In this document: positions 1 to 8,386 of the stretch, in pieces | Layout of the letters: each line of letters begins with the position of its first letter | How positions within the stretch are numbered: the first letter of the stretch is position 1 | From: a virus | Strand: one strand, 5' to 3' | IMG/VR virus record: IMGVR_UViG_3300044972_001652 | Coordinates: 1-45,415 of that record | Length of the DNA stretch: 45,415 nucleotides | The notes under the pieces: model-generated | Database searches by the model: none | What the model saw: the letters and a program-made list of their open reading frames with translations, nothing else | Told to the model about the DNA's origin: nothing | Position numbers and translations under genes: made by a program

Positions 1-278
1 ACTAGGGGACGCCGGTCATGTGGTTTATGCGCTTTCGAGTTATGTCCGTGGTCGGTTTGCACAGCTTGCTACTTATTACAAACACGGGTGGAGTGAACAT
101 TTCAAGGGTGAAGAAGCAAGCTTGACTCCAAAGCAGAGGCAAGATGCAAAGGCTGCGTTTAAGAATATGATTCTTGCTCAGGTCGGTGCGGCTGGGATTC
201 TGGGACTGCCGTTTGTTGGTGCAGGGATTGCACTGATGGAGGAGATGCTGGATGAGGATTTGAAGGGGAAGATGCTGA
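1..278 (+). repeat. Terminal overlap, left copy (assembly closure)
   Basis: Pairs with 45138-45415 without any indel. Positions 152-278 (127 bp) are identical to the right end. Positions 1-151 differ at 28, 43, 52, 70, 85, 88, 112, 136, 142 and 151. An exact 127-bp match equals a k-mer length commonly used by short-read assemblers, so circular assembly with a strain-variant tip is more likely than a biological terminal repeat. Confidence 0.9.
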
Positions 279-1123
279 AGGGGCTGGAAGATGCACTTGG
301 TGATCCAGTTTTGACCAGGGTGGCTTCCCACGGAGCGGCCGCTGCGTTTGCGGAAAGTGCAGGGATTCCTGCGGATCTCCACAGCCGGTTTGCACTTTCT
401 TCTTTCATGGGGGTTAATTCCTATGATGGTGTGAGTGCAAAGAGCTTCCTCGGTCCTATGGCTTCGATGGCTAACTCGCTGTTTAACATGGGAGGGAGCC
501 TTGCGAGGGGCGAGGGGCCGATTAATGCGCTGGCGAAGGGAGGCCCAGGTGGGGTGAGAAGATTTGCGGAGGCCTTGACGGATCAGTTCCGACAAGAGAA
601 CCCGGAGATGAATATGACCGCCAGTGCTTTGGGGTTCAGATCTGCGGATATGGTGAAGCGGAAGGAGTGGGAAAGCATTGTTCGGAACCAGGAAGCTGAG
701 GCCAACGCTCGGAAGAAGCTCGCGGCGGAGGAGATCAAGAAGGCTATGAAAATGGGGCCTGTGTTTGCGAGGAAGGCTTTGATGGAACAAGCCGTGAAGC
801 TTCTACCGGAAACGAAAAATCCCCTTGAAAGACAAAATGCTCTCAAGGGGATCATTCAGGGTTTAACCTCGCGGGTTCAAGCGCTTGCAGCGGATGAAGT
901 TGCACCGAGGGATTATCAAGGGACGTTTTCGCAGGCAGTTAGACCTCAGGCTATGGAGGTTGCTAGGGCTATGGGGATGCCGCAGAGTCAACCGATGGAA
1001 CTTGCGCGGGCGCTGGCGGGGCAGCAGGCGAGGGGGATACTGGGACGGGGGTTCTCGATGCCAGCTGTGCGGAATGCTGCGGAGAGGCAGCAACAATGGG
1101 ACCCGTTTAATGTGGGGTATTAA
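1..1123 (+). CDS. Giant virion/polyvalent protein, C-terminal part (5' end lies at the other end of the window)
   Basis: This is the 3' end of the gene that starts at 39268; the reading frame is open from base 2 and continues the frame that runs off the right edge. Joined across the overlap, the protein is 2330 residues and this part covers about residues 1958-2330. A hydrophobic Gly/Ala-rich segment (about residues 2013-2039) follows a helical region with the look of the C-terminal helical domains of large polyvalent phage proteins (LPD38-like; recognised by pattern only). The tail of the protein is Lys/Glu/Ala-rich and then Gln/Pro-rich. The first 151 bases differ from the right-end copy at ten third-codon positions without changing any residue. 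The stop codon overlaps the stop of the convergent gene. Confidence 0.88.
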   Translation, partial: LGDAGHVVYALSSYVRGRFAQLATYYKHGWSEHFKGEEASLTPKQRQDAKAAFKNMILAQVGAAGILGLPFVGAGIALMEEMLDEDLKGKMLKGLEDALGDPVLTRVASHGAAAAFAESAGIPADLHSRFALSSFMGVNSYDGVSAKSFLGPMASMANSLFNMGGSLARGEGPINALAKGGPGGVRRFAEALTDQFRQENPEMNMTASALGFRSADMVKRKEWESIVRNQEAEANARKKLAAEEIKKAMKMGPVFARKALMEQAVKLLPETKNPLERQNALKGIIQGLTSRVQALAADEVAPRDYQGTFSQAVRPQAMEVARAMGMPQSQPMELARALAGQQARGILGRGFSMPAVRNAAERQQQWDPFNVGY

Positions 1124-2382
1124 CCCAGTGGCGGTGCTTTTGGTTTAGCTTGAATCTTTTCAGCATACTCGAAACTTGTCACCACTGGGATTCGTTGCCC
1201 GTTTGGATGATCGATATGGCCTAGGCGGAGAATATCCACCTGGGCCATTTGCGTTAGGAGTGAGTCGATGTCGCGGGTGGATGCTTGGCCGAGATAGGCT
1301 GCGTAGATTTTTTTGGTTGTGATGTAGAACGGTGGGCGGGAGCACTGAGTCCGGACGAGGGCGGCGATTCCAGCCTGTGTCGAAGCGTGAGGGTTGCGGC
1401 CAACGCCTGAAAAGATTGTGTCAATGTGCTGCTGGGCTGAGGAGACCATGGCAACGGCGAGTTCAATATCTTCTCTGTCGATGAGTAGCTCTTTGGACCA
1501 AGATAATCTGGAGAGCATGGCCACCTTGGTGACGATGACTGCCTTGCTTTGAAGAAAATTGACAACCGCCGCAGACGTTGCTTGTTCCAACTCTGCGTAG
1601 TTCCGATAATACCATTCATCATATGCTTTGATTCCTTCTGGGGTGAATTCGAACTTGCCTTGGAGGGTCTGAATCTCACGACAATGTTGGATTAGATATT
1701 TCTTAGCTTCGACTTGCTCCGGAGTGGTGATTGGACGTGGAACTGGTGGGCCGTTCTTGCTGCCGTAGATATAGAGAACACGACGAGAGAAACCACCAGA
1801 GAGCGCATTCTCGTTGATGAGGGAACGCGTTAGCTCTGGAGTCATGCAACCGAGGAGAGTGAGGTATGGGTATGGGATTTCCTTCGCACCTCGAGAAATG
1901 GTTGATACGTCATAGTTCGGCTGTGGGTCATAGATGTCGGTGAGTACTTGAATCCATGCGAGGGGATCACCGCCTACTTGAACTAGGTTGACGAACTCGT
2001 TCGCGAAGATTGAGCACTTTGTGTAAGCTCTTGGCTTGTCCTTCCATTTGTAAACCATCTGGCATGGGCTTTTTGGGTTTGCCATGTAGTCAACGAAAGC
2101 TTCCTTGGAGGTGGAGGAAGGCGCCATGGGAATGGGATGTTCCTTGGTGGCCACGTCGCGGATAAGATTCCTAGCGAAGTCCTTTGCGGTGGACTTCTTG
2201 ATTCCCGGTGGTCCGACATAGAGGATGAATAGATTCGGTTGGATGTTGCCAACCCCACCCATATCCGTCCAGAGGTATGGACCACAGCAGGCACTCAGGG
2301 CGGCATAGGCTCCCCACTGGTGGAACTCTTCTGGGGCTTCGTTGCCTGAGGAATAGATTTGATATGCTTGGAGGAAGTTCAC
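1120..2382 (-). CDS. DUF3987-type P-loop ATPase, candidate replicative helicase/primase-helicase
   Basis: The 420-residue protein has a Walker A loop at residues 57-65 (GPPGIKKST), followed by an acidic Walker B-like stretch (SIFANEF) near residues 128-134. This arrangement fits the DUF3987 group of RecA/DnaB-like ATPases found in phage and plasmid replication modules. The C-terminal part is helical and may be winged-helix, since DUF3987 proteins often end in a DNA-binding region (inference). It is the last gene of the early operon and overlaps the upstream 77-aa gene by 4 nt. Its TAA stop shares the palindrome TTAA with the stop of the giant virion gene on the other strand. It probably drives fork unwinding for the phage polymerase. 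No separate primase is visible. Confidence 0.75.
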   Translation of the reverse strand: MNFLQAYQIYSSGNEAPEEFHQWGAYAALSACCGPYLWTDMGGVGNIQPNLFILYVGPPGIKKSTAKDFARNLIRDVATKEHPIPMAPSSTSKEAFVDYMANPKSPCQMVYKWKDKPRAYTKCSIFANEFVNLVQVGGDPLAWIQVLTDIYDPQPNYDVSTISRGAKEIPYPYLTLLGCMTPELTRSLINENALSGGFSRRVLYIYGSKNGPPVPRPITTPEQVEAKKYLIQHCREIQTLQGKFEFTPEGIKAYDEWYYRNYAELEQATSAAVVNFLQSKAVIVTKVAMLSRLSWSKELLIDREDIELAVAMVSSAQQHIDTIFSGVGRNPHASTQAGIAALVRTQCSRPPFYITTKKIYAAYLGQASTRDIDSLLTQMAQVDILRLGHIDHPNGQRIPVVTSFEYAEKIQAKPKAPPLG

Positions 2383-2612
2383 AGGGCAAGGACTTCGTGG
2401 TGGTGTTTAAGAATATAACGATACATGACGTTTAAATCTTGATTTGGGAAGTTATCTATATAGTCTCGTTGATCACGTTTGCTTATAAGATTGTTGTAAA
2501 GATTTAATAAGCGCTCATTTAGATTAATAGCAGCGCAGCGTTTTACTTTAGCAATCCTTTCATCTTGTCTATCTCTCGCGACGTCAAGTAGGGCATGTTC
2601 AAAAGCGTTCAT
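2379..2612 (-). CDS. Hypothetical protein, 77 aa
   Basis: A small charged helical protein with no recognised family. It is linked by ATGA overlaps to the ligase gene upstream and the ATPase gene downstream, so it is translated as part of the replication cluster. Its bases are visibly more AT-rich than those of the two flanking genes, which hints at more recent acquisition. It has Arg/Lys/Asp-rich N-terminal helices and a His-rich end (HHH near the C-terminus). Confidence 0.7.
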   Translation of the reverse strand: MNAFEHALLDVARDRQDERIAKVKRCAAINLNERLLNLYNNLISKRDQRDYIDNFPNQDLNVMYRYILKHHHEVLAL

Positions 2613-3451
2613 TCAAGTATAGCTTCAATCGTGGGTTTAAGTGGAATGCCTCCATCGGAGAGACATTCATAACGGATGCGGGCAATCAGGCCGTTGGGTG
2701 GGTTGGCGAGATAGTGATCGAGCTCTGGGATGGATAGACCAGAGCCGACCGAGAAGGCTGCTCCAGAGTCGGTGCTGCAGTGCAGCTGGAAGCCTCGGAA
2801 GCCTTTATTTCCAACGGTTTCTTCGAGCCTGACAACTTCGAACTCCTCCGCTTCCCACTCTTTCCTCTTGATAAGCCACCCCCACCTGTTGTCTTGATTT
2901 CCACACTCTTCGAGAAATCCGTAAGGAGAACTGGAATTACGATACATTGTTCCCTCAAACCCTTGGCGTCGATACTCCGCGAAGAGTAATTCATCAATTC
3001 CTGGCTCCAAGACTTCAGTTGTCGGAACAACTTTAATCTTCTCTGCACCAACCGAGACCAACCGATCTCGGAAAGAATAGAGGATTTCAAGACGCTTGCT
3101 GAAAGGGAGATGAAGATCGTGGGCGGAGATGCAGTCGAAGACATGGTATTCTATCTCGGGGGTCAAGGCTGATGGGGCAAGTCGGTTGACCGATATTGCA
3201 CCGTTGATTTGCTGGAGGGACTTGCCGTGGAGATAGAGTTCTCCGTCGAGGATGAGGAATGGAGGACAGGTGGCTTTAAGTTCGGTGAGGAGATGCTCAA
3301 CGACTGGTCGTTTCCAAACATGGTTATCGTTAGATTGGAAGACTCCAGTGGAGTAGAGTGCACGGACGCCGTTGAGTTTAGGTTGGACATGACAGGGGAA
3401 AGGGAAGCGGTGTTTGTAATCGGCCCATTTGAAGCCTCGCATTGGTTTCAC
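2609..3451 (-). CDS. ATP-dependent DNA ligase
   Basis: The protein has 280 residues, about the size of compact viral ligases. Nucleotidyltransferase motif I is PKLNGVR with the adenylated Lys at residue 25; Asn replaces the usual Asp of KxDG. Motif III (LDGELY), motif IV (EGTMYR) and motif V (WLIKRK) follow in order, and the C-terminal region matches an OB-fold. It would seal nicks during phage DNA replication and recombination in the host cytoplasm. It overlaps the upstream 93-aa gene by 4 nt and the downstream 77-aa gene by 4 nt. There is no NAD-binding or BRCT region, so this is not a LigA-type enzyme. Confidence 0.92.
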   Translation of the reverse strand: MKPMRGFKWADYKHRFPFPCHVQPKLNGVRALYSTGVFQSNDNHVWKRPVVEHLLTELKATCPPFLILDGELYLHGKSLQQINGAISVNRLAPSALTPEIEYHVFDCISAHDLHLPFSKRLEILYSFRDRLVSVGAEKIKVVPTTEVLEPGIDELLFAEYRRQGFEGTMYRNSSSPYGFLEECGNQDNRWGWLIKRKEWEAEEFEVVRLEETVGNKGFRGFQLHCSTDSGAAFSVGSGLSIPELDHYLANPPNGLIARIRYECLSDGGIPLKPTIEAILE

Positions 3452-3729
3452 AGGTTTTTGTCCTCGATGATAAAGATTGCTTTCTGCTCGTCAGTGGGTT
3501 TCTTGAATCCAATCCAGGTGATCGGAACCCCAGCGGAGTCGTTCATTCCTCGGCGGGTGTAGGATTCGCACTCGATGTTCCAGCTTTTACACCATTGGAG
3601 GAGTTCTTGCATTCCGCCGAAGATTGGCTTGATGAAGCGCTGGTCGAACTCAAGGTTGGTTTCTCCCCGTTCAAGGTCGGTGAGGAGTGTGAGGCGTAGG
3701 GCCTGGGCTTGTTTGGAGGTGAGGGTCAT
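3448..3729 (-). CDS. Hypothetical protein, 93 aa
   Basis: Not recognised. The start overlaps the end of the preceding 62-aa gene by 4 nt, and its stop overlaps the ligase start in the same way. The sequence looks like a small alpha/beta fold, with two Cys (WCKSWNIEC) and a hydrophobic strand near the C-terminus. Its tight position between polymerase and ligase suggests a replication accessory role, by context only. Confidence 0.7.
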   Translation of the reverse strand: MTLTSKQAQALRLTLLTDLERGETNLEFDQRFIKPIFGGMQELLQWCKSWNIECESYTRRGMNDSAGVPITWIGFKKPTDEQKAIFIIEDKNL

Positions 3730-3914
3730 TGGGCGCGACGGGAGCGGAGACGTGTTAAGAATTGTTGGTTTTGCTCAGGAGTGAGCCGAAAGGTGGTTGG
3801 TTTGTCAAAACCAGTTTCCTCTTTGTAGAGCTGCGGAGCTGTGTGAGTCTTACGGTCTTTACGCCGATAGGTTGTTGGTTGAGGCATTGTGATAGTGAGT
3901 CTGGGGGTTTTCAT
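3726..3914 (-). CDS. Small basic hypothetical protein, 62 aa
   Basis: The ATG at 3914 was chosen because it forms an ATGA overlap with the polymerase stop. A second in-frame ATG lies nine codons downstream. The protein is rich in Arg, Lys, Thr and Gln; the segment TTFRLTPEQNQQFL resembles the start of small ribbon-helix-helix or antitoxin-like DNA-binding proteins, but this is weak. No further assignment can be made. Confidence 0.62.
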   Translation of the reverse strand: MKTPRLTITMPQPTTYRRKDRKTHTAPQLYKEETGFDKPTTFRLTPEQNQQFLTRLRSRRAQ

Positions 3915-6361
3915 ATTTCTCCAATTCTGTAATGTTCGTCTGTGTCTAACCAAGTTGGTCCATAACCACCTTCGAAAGGGATCAGGATTTGTTCGTTGCC
4001 GATGCGGATGGGATTGTTAAACCACTCGCGAATTTTACCAACAGCCCACTCAGTCCGGTCGATGGGGAACTGGCCGCAAAGGGCGTCGTGCACTGAGTGC
4101 AACGGCTGAATGATGAGCGCCCCGGTTTCAGTTCTGTTTTCTGGGTCGAGCCACAGTTTTTGCATAGCCAGATTCGTAGCATACGTGGTGTTGGCCTGAG
4201 GTTCATGGGCGAGGGCGGCTTTTAGGGTTTGCTGGTCTCCACTTCTTCCGAAGAAAGTTCGAATGTGTCCAGAGGCTGAACCCAAGGTTCGACCTCGGAG
4301 GAGCTGCTGTTCCACCCAACGCTGCCATGCCAATACACCGGGATAACGCTTGAAGAAAAGCGCTTGTATGCGTTTGCAATCTGCTGGAGGAACGGAGAGA
4401 ATTGACGAATCAGCACTCTTCTTGAACGACTTTTCGAGTAGATTTTCAGACATGCGGTTGGCTCCCATGCCATAGGAACTACCGTGTTGCACGACTTTAC
4501 ATATAGCGTAAATGTGATCCGGTATTTCGGTTTGTTTGAGGAGGACTTTGAGTTCCGCCCTGGAGAGATCGTTGACATGCGGCCCAACAACGTGCATGAG
4601 GGCGATGACTTTGGCTGGTTTGAGTTTGGCATAATAATCTTCTATCATTGTTGGATCACCGAGGGAAGCTGCGTGGGCGGCCACTGTCCAGCCATCTGCA
4701 CCTTCAAGGTCACATTGGAAGAAGTGATAGCCTGGGTCCGCGCAGTAGAACTGGCGGTTTTCTTTCATGATGGTTTGAAGGTTGGTGCCACTGCCGGTGA
4801 CTGAACCGGAGCAACTGAGTCGTCCTGTTTCCGCTCCAACGAGATTGTAGGAACAGCGAACACGGCCATCGTGATCAGTGGTGATTTCGAGTTGCTTGCG
4901 GACACCCTCGAGTTTCTTCCACGCAAGAGCGCAAGAAAGGAATGGGTGGACAGCAGTCTTGGCTTTGACGACAAGCTTAAGCATTGCATCGGAGTCCGCT
5001 GTGAGTTTGTTAGTTTTCCGACCTTTCTCGATTTTGTATTGAGGCTCCATACCGAACTTGCGGTAGAGGAGTTCGGTCATCTGCTTGGGGGAGTTGATGT
5101 TGATGGGACCACCCGCGTGGGTCTCACAAGCCATTTGCAACGCAGCCATCTTTGCGTGGACTTCACTTTTCTTCAGATCATTTGCTGCTTGGTCGTAGCG
5201 AATGCCGCGCAGAGACATGAACTGAAGTGAGGGAATGAGGGACATGTTGAACTCATAGTGAGAGCGTTGAGCCGGGGACATGGCCGCCATGTGGGCGTTG
5301 TGGATTTCAAGAGTTACTGCTGCGTCTTTACAACAATATTCATAATGGATTGTTTTTGCAGTTCTGCCGTCTCCAGTATCGTCCGCAGTGCGCTCGAACT
5401 TATAGTAAGGTTCACGGGTCCAGATTGAAGCTTGAGTACCGAGTCCTTTGGGCAACTCAGGGTATATCTCCCATCCTGAAAGCATAGTGTCGTATCGAAC
5501 GTTGGCAGTGGGCAGTCTCCAGAGCCAAGCGAGGACAGTGTAGTCATAGAGGGAGTTTTGTAGAACCTTAGGGATTTTGGGATTTGCCATCAGCTTGCAG
5601 AACTCCTTCATGACGATCAACTTAGTGGTGTCGTCGAAGTCTTGAAGCGGGATGATGAATGCATCGAGCGGATCGGTGGAAATGCCAATGCAGGTGACAC
5701 CTTCGAGGTGCTTGTAAGTGGTTGCGGTGGGATCAGGGACGCCACCTTCGATATCGACGGAAGTGAGGGTTCCCTCGGGAATGTTGGCAAGGCGGTTGAG
5801 AACTTCACTCGCAGTCATGTTGCCGGAGAGCTTTCTCTGGGGCAAGTTTAACTCCCGAGTAGAGGCTTCTGTTACTGCACGGGCGATGTCGAATTGGAAC
5901 AGGGGGGACTCGTCCCAGCATTTGATGATGTAGGAGGGGGAGTAGGTGGAAAGGGCTTTTCTGCCATGGGTGTCAAGGAAAAGTGAGCCTCGATAGGTGT
6001 GGACCTTGTGGAACGAGCCCGCAGCCCAAAGTGCAGTTGCGCCCAGGTAGAGTGTGCAATTCGGCTGGAACTTGTTGAGGTCTTCGCGGAGTTGCCGGAG
6101 TCCGTTTGTGATTTCATAGGAGGATTTGTCGAGGTGTTCGATGTCACCGTTTGGTGGAGTTGATTGGCAGACGTAACCGAGGAAGCAGGAGGAGGGCATG
6201 ACGCCCACGGCGTTGAGGGCTCCGGTTAGGAGATTGCCACCGGAACCGGAGAAGGGCTTTCCGGCGGCAAAGTCATGCAGGTTGGGGCACTCGCCTACTA
6301 TGGCGAGGCGGAAGTCTGGGGAGTGGGTAAGGGGGAAACGGTTGGGGAGGTTGGTGGGCAT
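3911..6361 (-). CDS. polA: DNA polymerase, family A, with 3'-5' exonuclease and N-terminal uracil-DNA-glycosylase-like domain
   Basis: The protein has 816 residues. Residues 20-165 resemble the family 4/5 uracil-DNA glycosylase fold (VGECPN, then GKPFSGSGGNLL, LGATAL and TYSPSY), but the usual His of the final motif (THPS) is Ser142, so glycosylase activity is doubtful. The exonuclease follows with motif I DIE (203-205), motif II N269/D273 and motif III Y342-D346. Polymerase motifs are RLS (514-516), motif A D551, motif B K622...H626-G...Y630-G and motif C HDA (758-760). Motif B has His where E. coli Pol I has Phe762, and motif C has Ala after the catalytic Asp where Glu is usual. This is the phage replicase, in one cluster with ligase and helicase. 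Confidence 0.93.
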   Translation of the reverse strand: MPTNLPNRFPLTHSPDFRLAIVGECPNLHDFAAGKPFSGSGGNLLTGALNAVGVMPSSCFLGYVCQSTPPNGDIEHLDKSSYEITNGLRQLREDLNKFQPNCTLYLGATALWAAGSFHKVHTYRGSLFLDTHGRKALSTYSPSYIIKCWDESPLFQFDIARAVTEASTRELNLPQRKLSGNMTASEVLNRLANIPEGTLTSVDIEGGVPDPTATTYKHLEGVTCIGISTDPLDAFIIPLQDFDDTTKLIVMKEFCKLMANPKIPKVLQNSLYDYTVLAWLWRLPTANVRYDTMLSGWEIYPELPKGLGTQASIWTREPYYKFERTADDTGDGRTAKTIHYEYCCKDAAVTLEIHNAHMAAMSPAQRSHYEFNMSLIPSLQFMSLRGIRYDQAANDLKKSEVHAKMAALQMACETHAGGPININSPKQMTELLYRKFGMEPQYKIEKGRKTNKLTADSDAMLKLVVKAKTAVHPFLSCALAWKKLEGVRKQLEITTDHDGRVRCSYNLVGAETGRLSCSGSVTGSGTNLQTIMKENRQFYCADPGYHFFQCDLEGADGWTVAAHAASLGDPTMIEDYYAKLKPAKVIALMHVVGPHVNDLSRAELKVLLKQTEIPDHIYAICKVVQHGSSYGMGANRMSENLLEKSFKKSADSSILSVPPADCKRIQALFFKRYPGVLAWQRWVEQQLLRGRTLGSASGHIRTFFGRSGDQQTLKAALAHEPQANTTYATNLAMQKLWLDPENRTETGALIIQPLHSVHDALCGQFPIDRTEWAVGKIREWFNNPIRIGNEQILIPFEGGYGPTWLDTDEHYRIGEI

Positions 6362-6498
6362 GGGAAAGTGTGTTCTTCTTCGATTTTGTTGAGTAGTTCG
6401 GACATTTTAGCAATGTCTCCATGGCATGATGTGCCCCACGCTAGTACGCTGACGGTTTTAACGAGCAATCCAAGGAGTTTATTGGTATCTGATCTCAT
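6298..6498 (-). CDS. Hypothetical protein, 66 aa, overlapping the polymerase start
   Basis: The ATG overlaps the methyltransferase stop (ATGA), and the gene runs 64 nt into the polymerase gene in another frame. The N-terminal 45 residues look protein-like, with a helix, two Cys and an acidic patch. The C-terminal Pro/Ser/Thr-rich tail is encoded by the overlap. It may serve mainly to carry ribosomes into the polymerase gene. No family was recognised. Confidence 0.5.
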   Translation of the reverse strand: MRSDTNKLLGLLVKTVSVLAWGTSCHGDIAKMSELLNKIEEEHTFPCPPTSPTVSPLPTPQTSASP

Positions 6499-7979
6499 GA
6501 AAACTGCACATTCCCTCCGAGCATGTTTTTGTAGACTCCCTTGACTTGATCCACCAGGCGGGGGAATCTGTCAGTGTCAATCTCAAGTCCAATAGGTCTA
6601 CAGCCCATGAGAATTGAAGCCCGGAGGATACTCCCTTCCCCTGCAAACGGATCAAGGATCGTCATCCCTGGGAAGAAGATCGGCTCAAGCATCATGGTCT
6701 TGATGAACTCAAGTGGCTTGGCAAATGGGTTGGATTGAAGGCGCTTGTCCGGCATGCCGTCAACTTCCAAGTGGCACTTGGTCATTGGTTTGGCAAGATG
6801 TGGGGAACCTTTCTTCATCACCATCACGGGCTCGTAGGACTTGGTGGGGTTCTGATGTGGCGCGTTGTTCTTGCAACTGTGTGGTTTGAGCCAGAGCATG
6901 TTCCAATCCAGGACGCTGAAGCCCACTTCCCGTCCCCACTGGGAGAGCTTCTCCTGATGCTGCTGAGCGTAGAAGAACATCAGGAACGTGTTGTCTTTCA
7001 GCACGCGGAACGCACCTTCAAGGAAGGGTTTCATCTGCTCGATGTTCTGTTCCACATCGTGGGTTGAACGCATTGAGTCCACCCCGTGGATGTCTTCGAG
7101 GAGGTCCATATCGATGCCGTATGGGATATCGGTGAGGATGGCATCGACGCACTTTTCAGGCATCTCGTTCATCATAAACTGCGTGCAGTCGACGTTGAAG
7201 AGTTTGTCACTCAACGAAACTTGCTGCATTTGTTTGATCGCTTCTGGGGAAAGCGACTTGACCGACTCCGCGAGGGGGATATCACCGGGGGTGCCGAGCT
7301 GGATGTTGATGATGCCAGAGGGTTTGATTGTCGGCTTGCGGCCGAGGGCAATGGCTCCGCCAGCGATGCGAGCTTTGGCTTCCATGATGGCTCCTTCTTT
7401 CCGCTCGAGAAGGATTTGCTGGGCCTGCTGGAGGGTCTTGGCGGCCATGATTTCAGGGTCGCGTTTGATGAGGAAGTCAGCCACGCGGAGGCAGTCGGCC
7501 ACGTGGGTGTGAGACTGGCCGACGAGCTGGCCGGAAGCGCGGGTGGACCACTGTTCTTTTTTCTTCGCGGAGGCTTTGGTGTTGGTGTGGTGGACTTCGG
7601 AGATGGCGAGGGCCACGTCCTGCCAGGTCATTTTAAGGCGGCAGTTGTTTTCGTCAAGTTCCACCATGCGCTGCTGGGCGGCGTCGAGCTTGGAGCGGAT
7701 GACGTAGGGGACTTCAGTTTGGTTGAGGAGCTTGTAGGCTTCCAGGCGGCACTCACCTGCGATCAGGTTGTTTTCGTCGTCGAGGCAGAGGGGGGTGATG
7801 GGGCCGACGAGAATGAGGGATGCTGCGATGACGTTGGCATTGGCGAGGACTTGCTTGAAGTCTGTGCGGGCTCGGGAAGCGCGGTGGACTTTGATCTCGG
7901 AGATGGAGATGTATTCAACACCTTCGAGGCGCTTGAGTTTGTGTGTTGTGGTGGGGGTGGAGGGGGAGTCGGTGGACAT
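6495..7979 (-). CDS. ParB-like nuclease domain fused to a DNA methyltransferase (beta-class motif order)
   Basis: The protein has 494 residues. The first third is a ParB/Srx-like domain (ISEIKVHRASR, then GECRLEAYK in place of the canonical GERR motif) with a following helical region. The C-terminal half is an N6-adenine or N4-cytosine methyltransferase: catalytic motif IV is DIPYG, and the AdoMet motif I LDPFAGEGS comes after it, giving beta-class order. Such fusions are common in phages and usually protect DNA from host restriction or mark it for replication or packaging. No partner endonuclease is visible. The gene follows the MazG-like gene by 11 nt and is coupled to the next by ATGA. Confidence 0.88.
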   Translation of the reverse strand: MSTDSPSTPTTTHKLKRLEGVEYISISEIKVHRASRARTDFKQVLANANVIAASLILVGPITPLCLDDENNLIAGECRLEAYKLLNQTEVPYVIRSKLDAAQQRMVELDENNCRLKMTWQDVALAISEVHHTNTKASAKKKEQWSTRASGQLVGQSHTHVADCLRVADFLIKRDPEIMAAKTLQQAQQILLERKEGAIMEAKARIAGGAIALGRKPTIKPSGIINIQLGTPGDIPLAESVKSLSPEAIKQMQQVSLSDKLFNVDCTQFMMNEMPEKCVDAILTDIPYGIDMDLLEDIHGVDSMRSTHDVEQNIEQMKPFLEGAFRVLKDNTFLMFFYAQQHQEKLSQWGREVGFSVLDWNMLWLKPHSCKNNAPHQNPTKSYEPVMVMKKGSPHLAKPMTKCHLEVDGMPDKRLQSNPFAKPLEFIKTMMLEPIFFPGMTILDPFAGEGSILRASILMGCRPIGLEIDTDRFPRLVDQVKGVYKNMLGGNVQFS

Positions 7980-7990
7980 AAGAAAAAAAG

Positions 7991-8338
7991 TTATTGTTTG
8001 TCAGCGCGGGTTTGAGCGGCGTCGTTGGAATACGAGAGCTTTTCATAGCGCTTAGAGAGTTTGTTGATATTGGCAAGAAGAGTTTCTTCACGAGAAATGT
8101 GAAGTTGTTGGCGAAGCCCTTCAAGATAGAACTCTATGTCGCCAAGTTCTTCAATGATGTTTTCTCTGTCTAAAGGTTTGCGATAAATCACTCCTTTTTT
8201 AATGGCGTCGAGAAGTTCTCCAGCTTCGCCGGAAATTCCCATTGTCATGTGAATAAGGTTGCAGTCTTCGGAAGTGATTTCTCCGTGGAGCTGGACAGGT
8301 GATTTAACTAAAGCGCGGACGAGTTCAGAGTGTTGCAT
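7991..8338 (-). CDS. MazG-like nucleotide pyrophosphohydrolase
   Basis: The 115-residue all-alpha protein carries the family's helix pair: GEAGELLDAIKKG followed by EELGDIEFYLE, which supplies the acidic metal ligands. Members hydrolyse (d)NTPs or (p)ppGpp-like nucleotides. In phages they are proposed to clean the nucleotide pool or blunt stringent signalling. The start follows a perfect 8-bp hairpin by 8 nt. It sits next to the methyltransferase, so a nucleotide/DNA-modification role is likely. The exact substrate cannot be read from sequence. Confidence 0.8.
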   Translation of the reverse strand: MQHSELVRALVKSPVQLHGEITSEDCNLIHMTMGISGEAGELLDAIKKGVIYRKPLDRENIIEELGDIEFYLEGLRQQLHISREETLLANINKLSKRYEKLSYSNDAAQTRADKQ

Positions 8339-8346
8339 GGTGGGGT

Positions 8347-8371
8347 GGCACGAGAATGAAGCCCTCGTGCC
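8347..8371 (-). promoter_or_regulatory. Perfect 8-bp hairpin just upstream of the MazG-like start codon
   Basis: GGCACGAG and CTCGTGCC form an 8-bp stem with a 9-nt loop. It lies between the stop of the 102-aa gene and the start at 8338, leaving 8 nt (ACCCCACC) before the ATG. It could be a weak terminator or attenuator, an RNA-processing site, or a translational control hairpin. Similar hairpins precede other uncoupled starts in this genome. Confidence 0.6.
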
Positions 8372-8386
8372 AGAGGCGGGTTGGGG

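Noticed and set aside
7086-8015. 309-codon plus-strand frame opposite the methyltransferase
   Set aside because: Gly/Val/Asp-rich shadow of a well-supported minus-strand gene; no start context or family.
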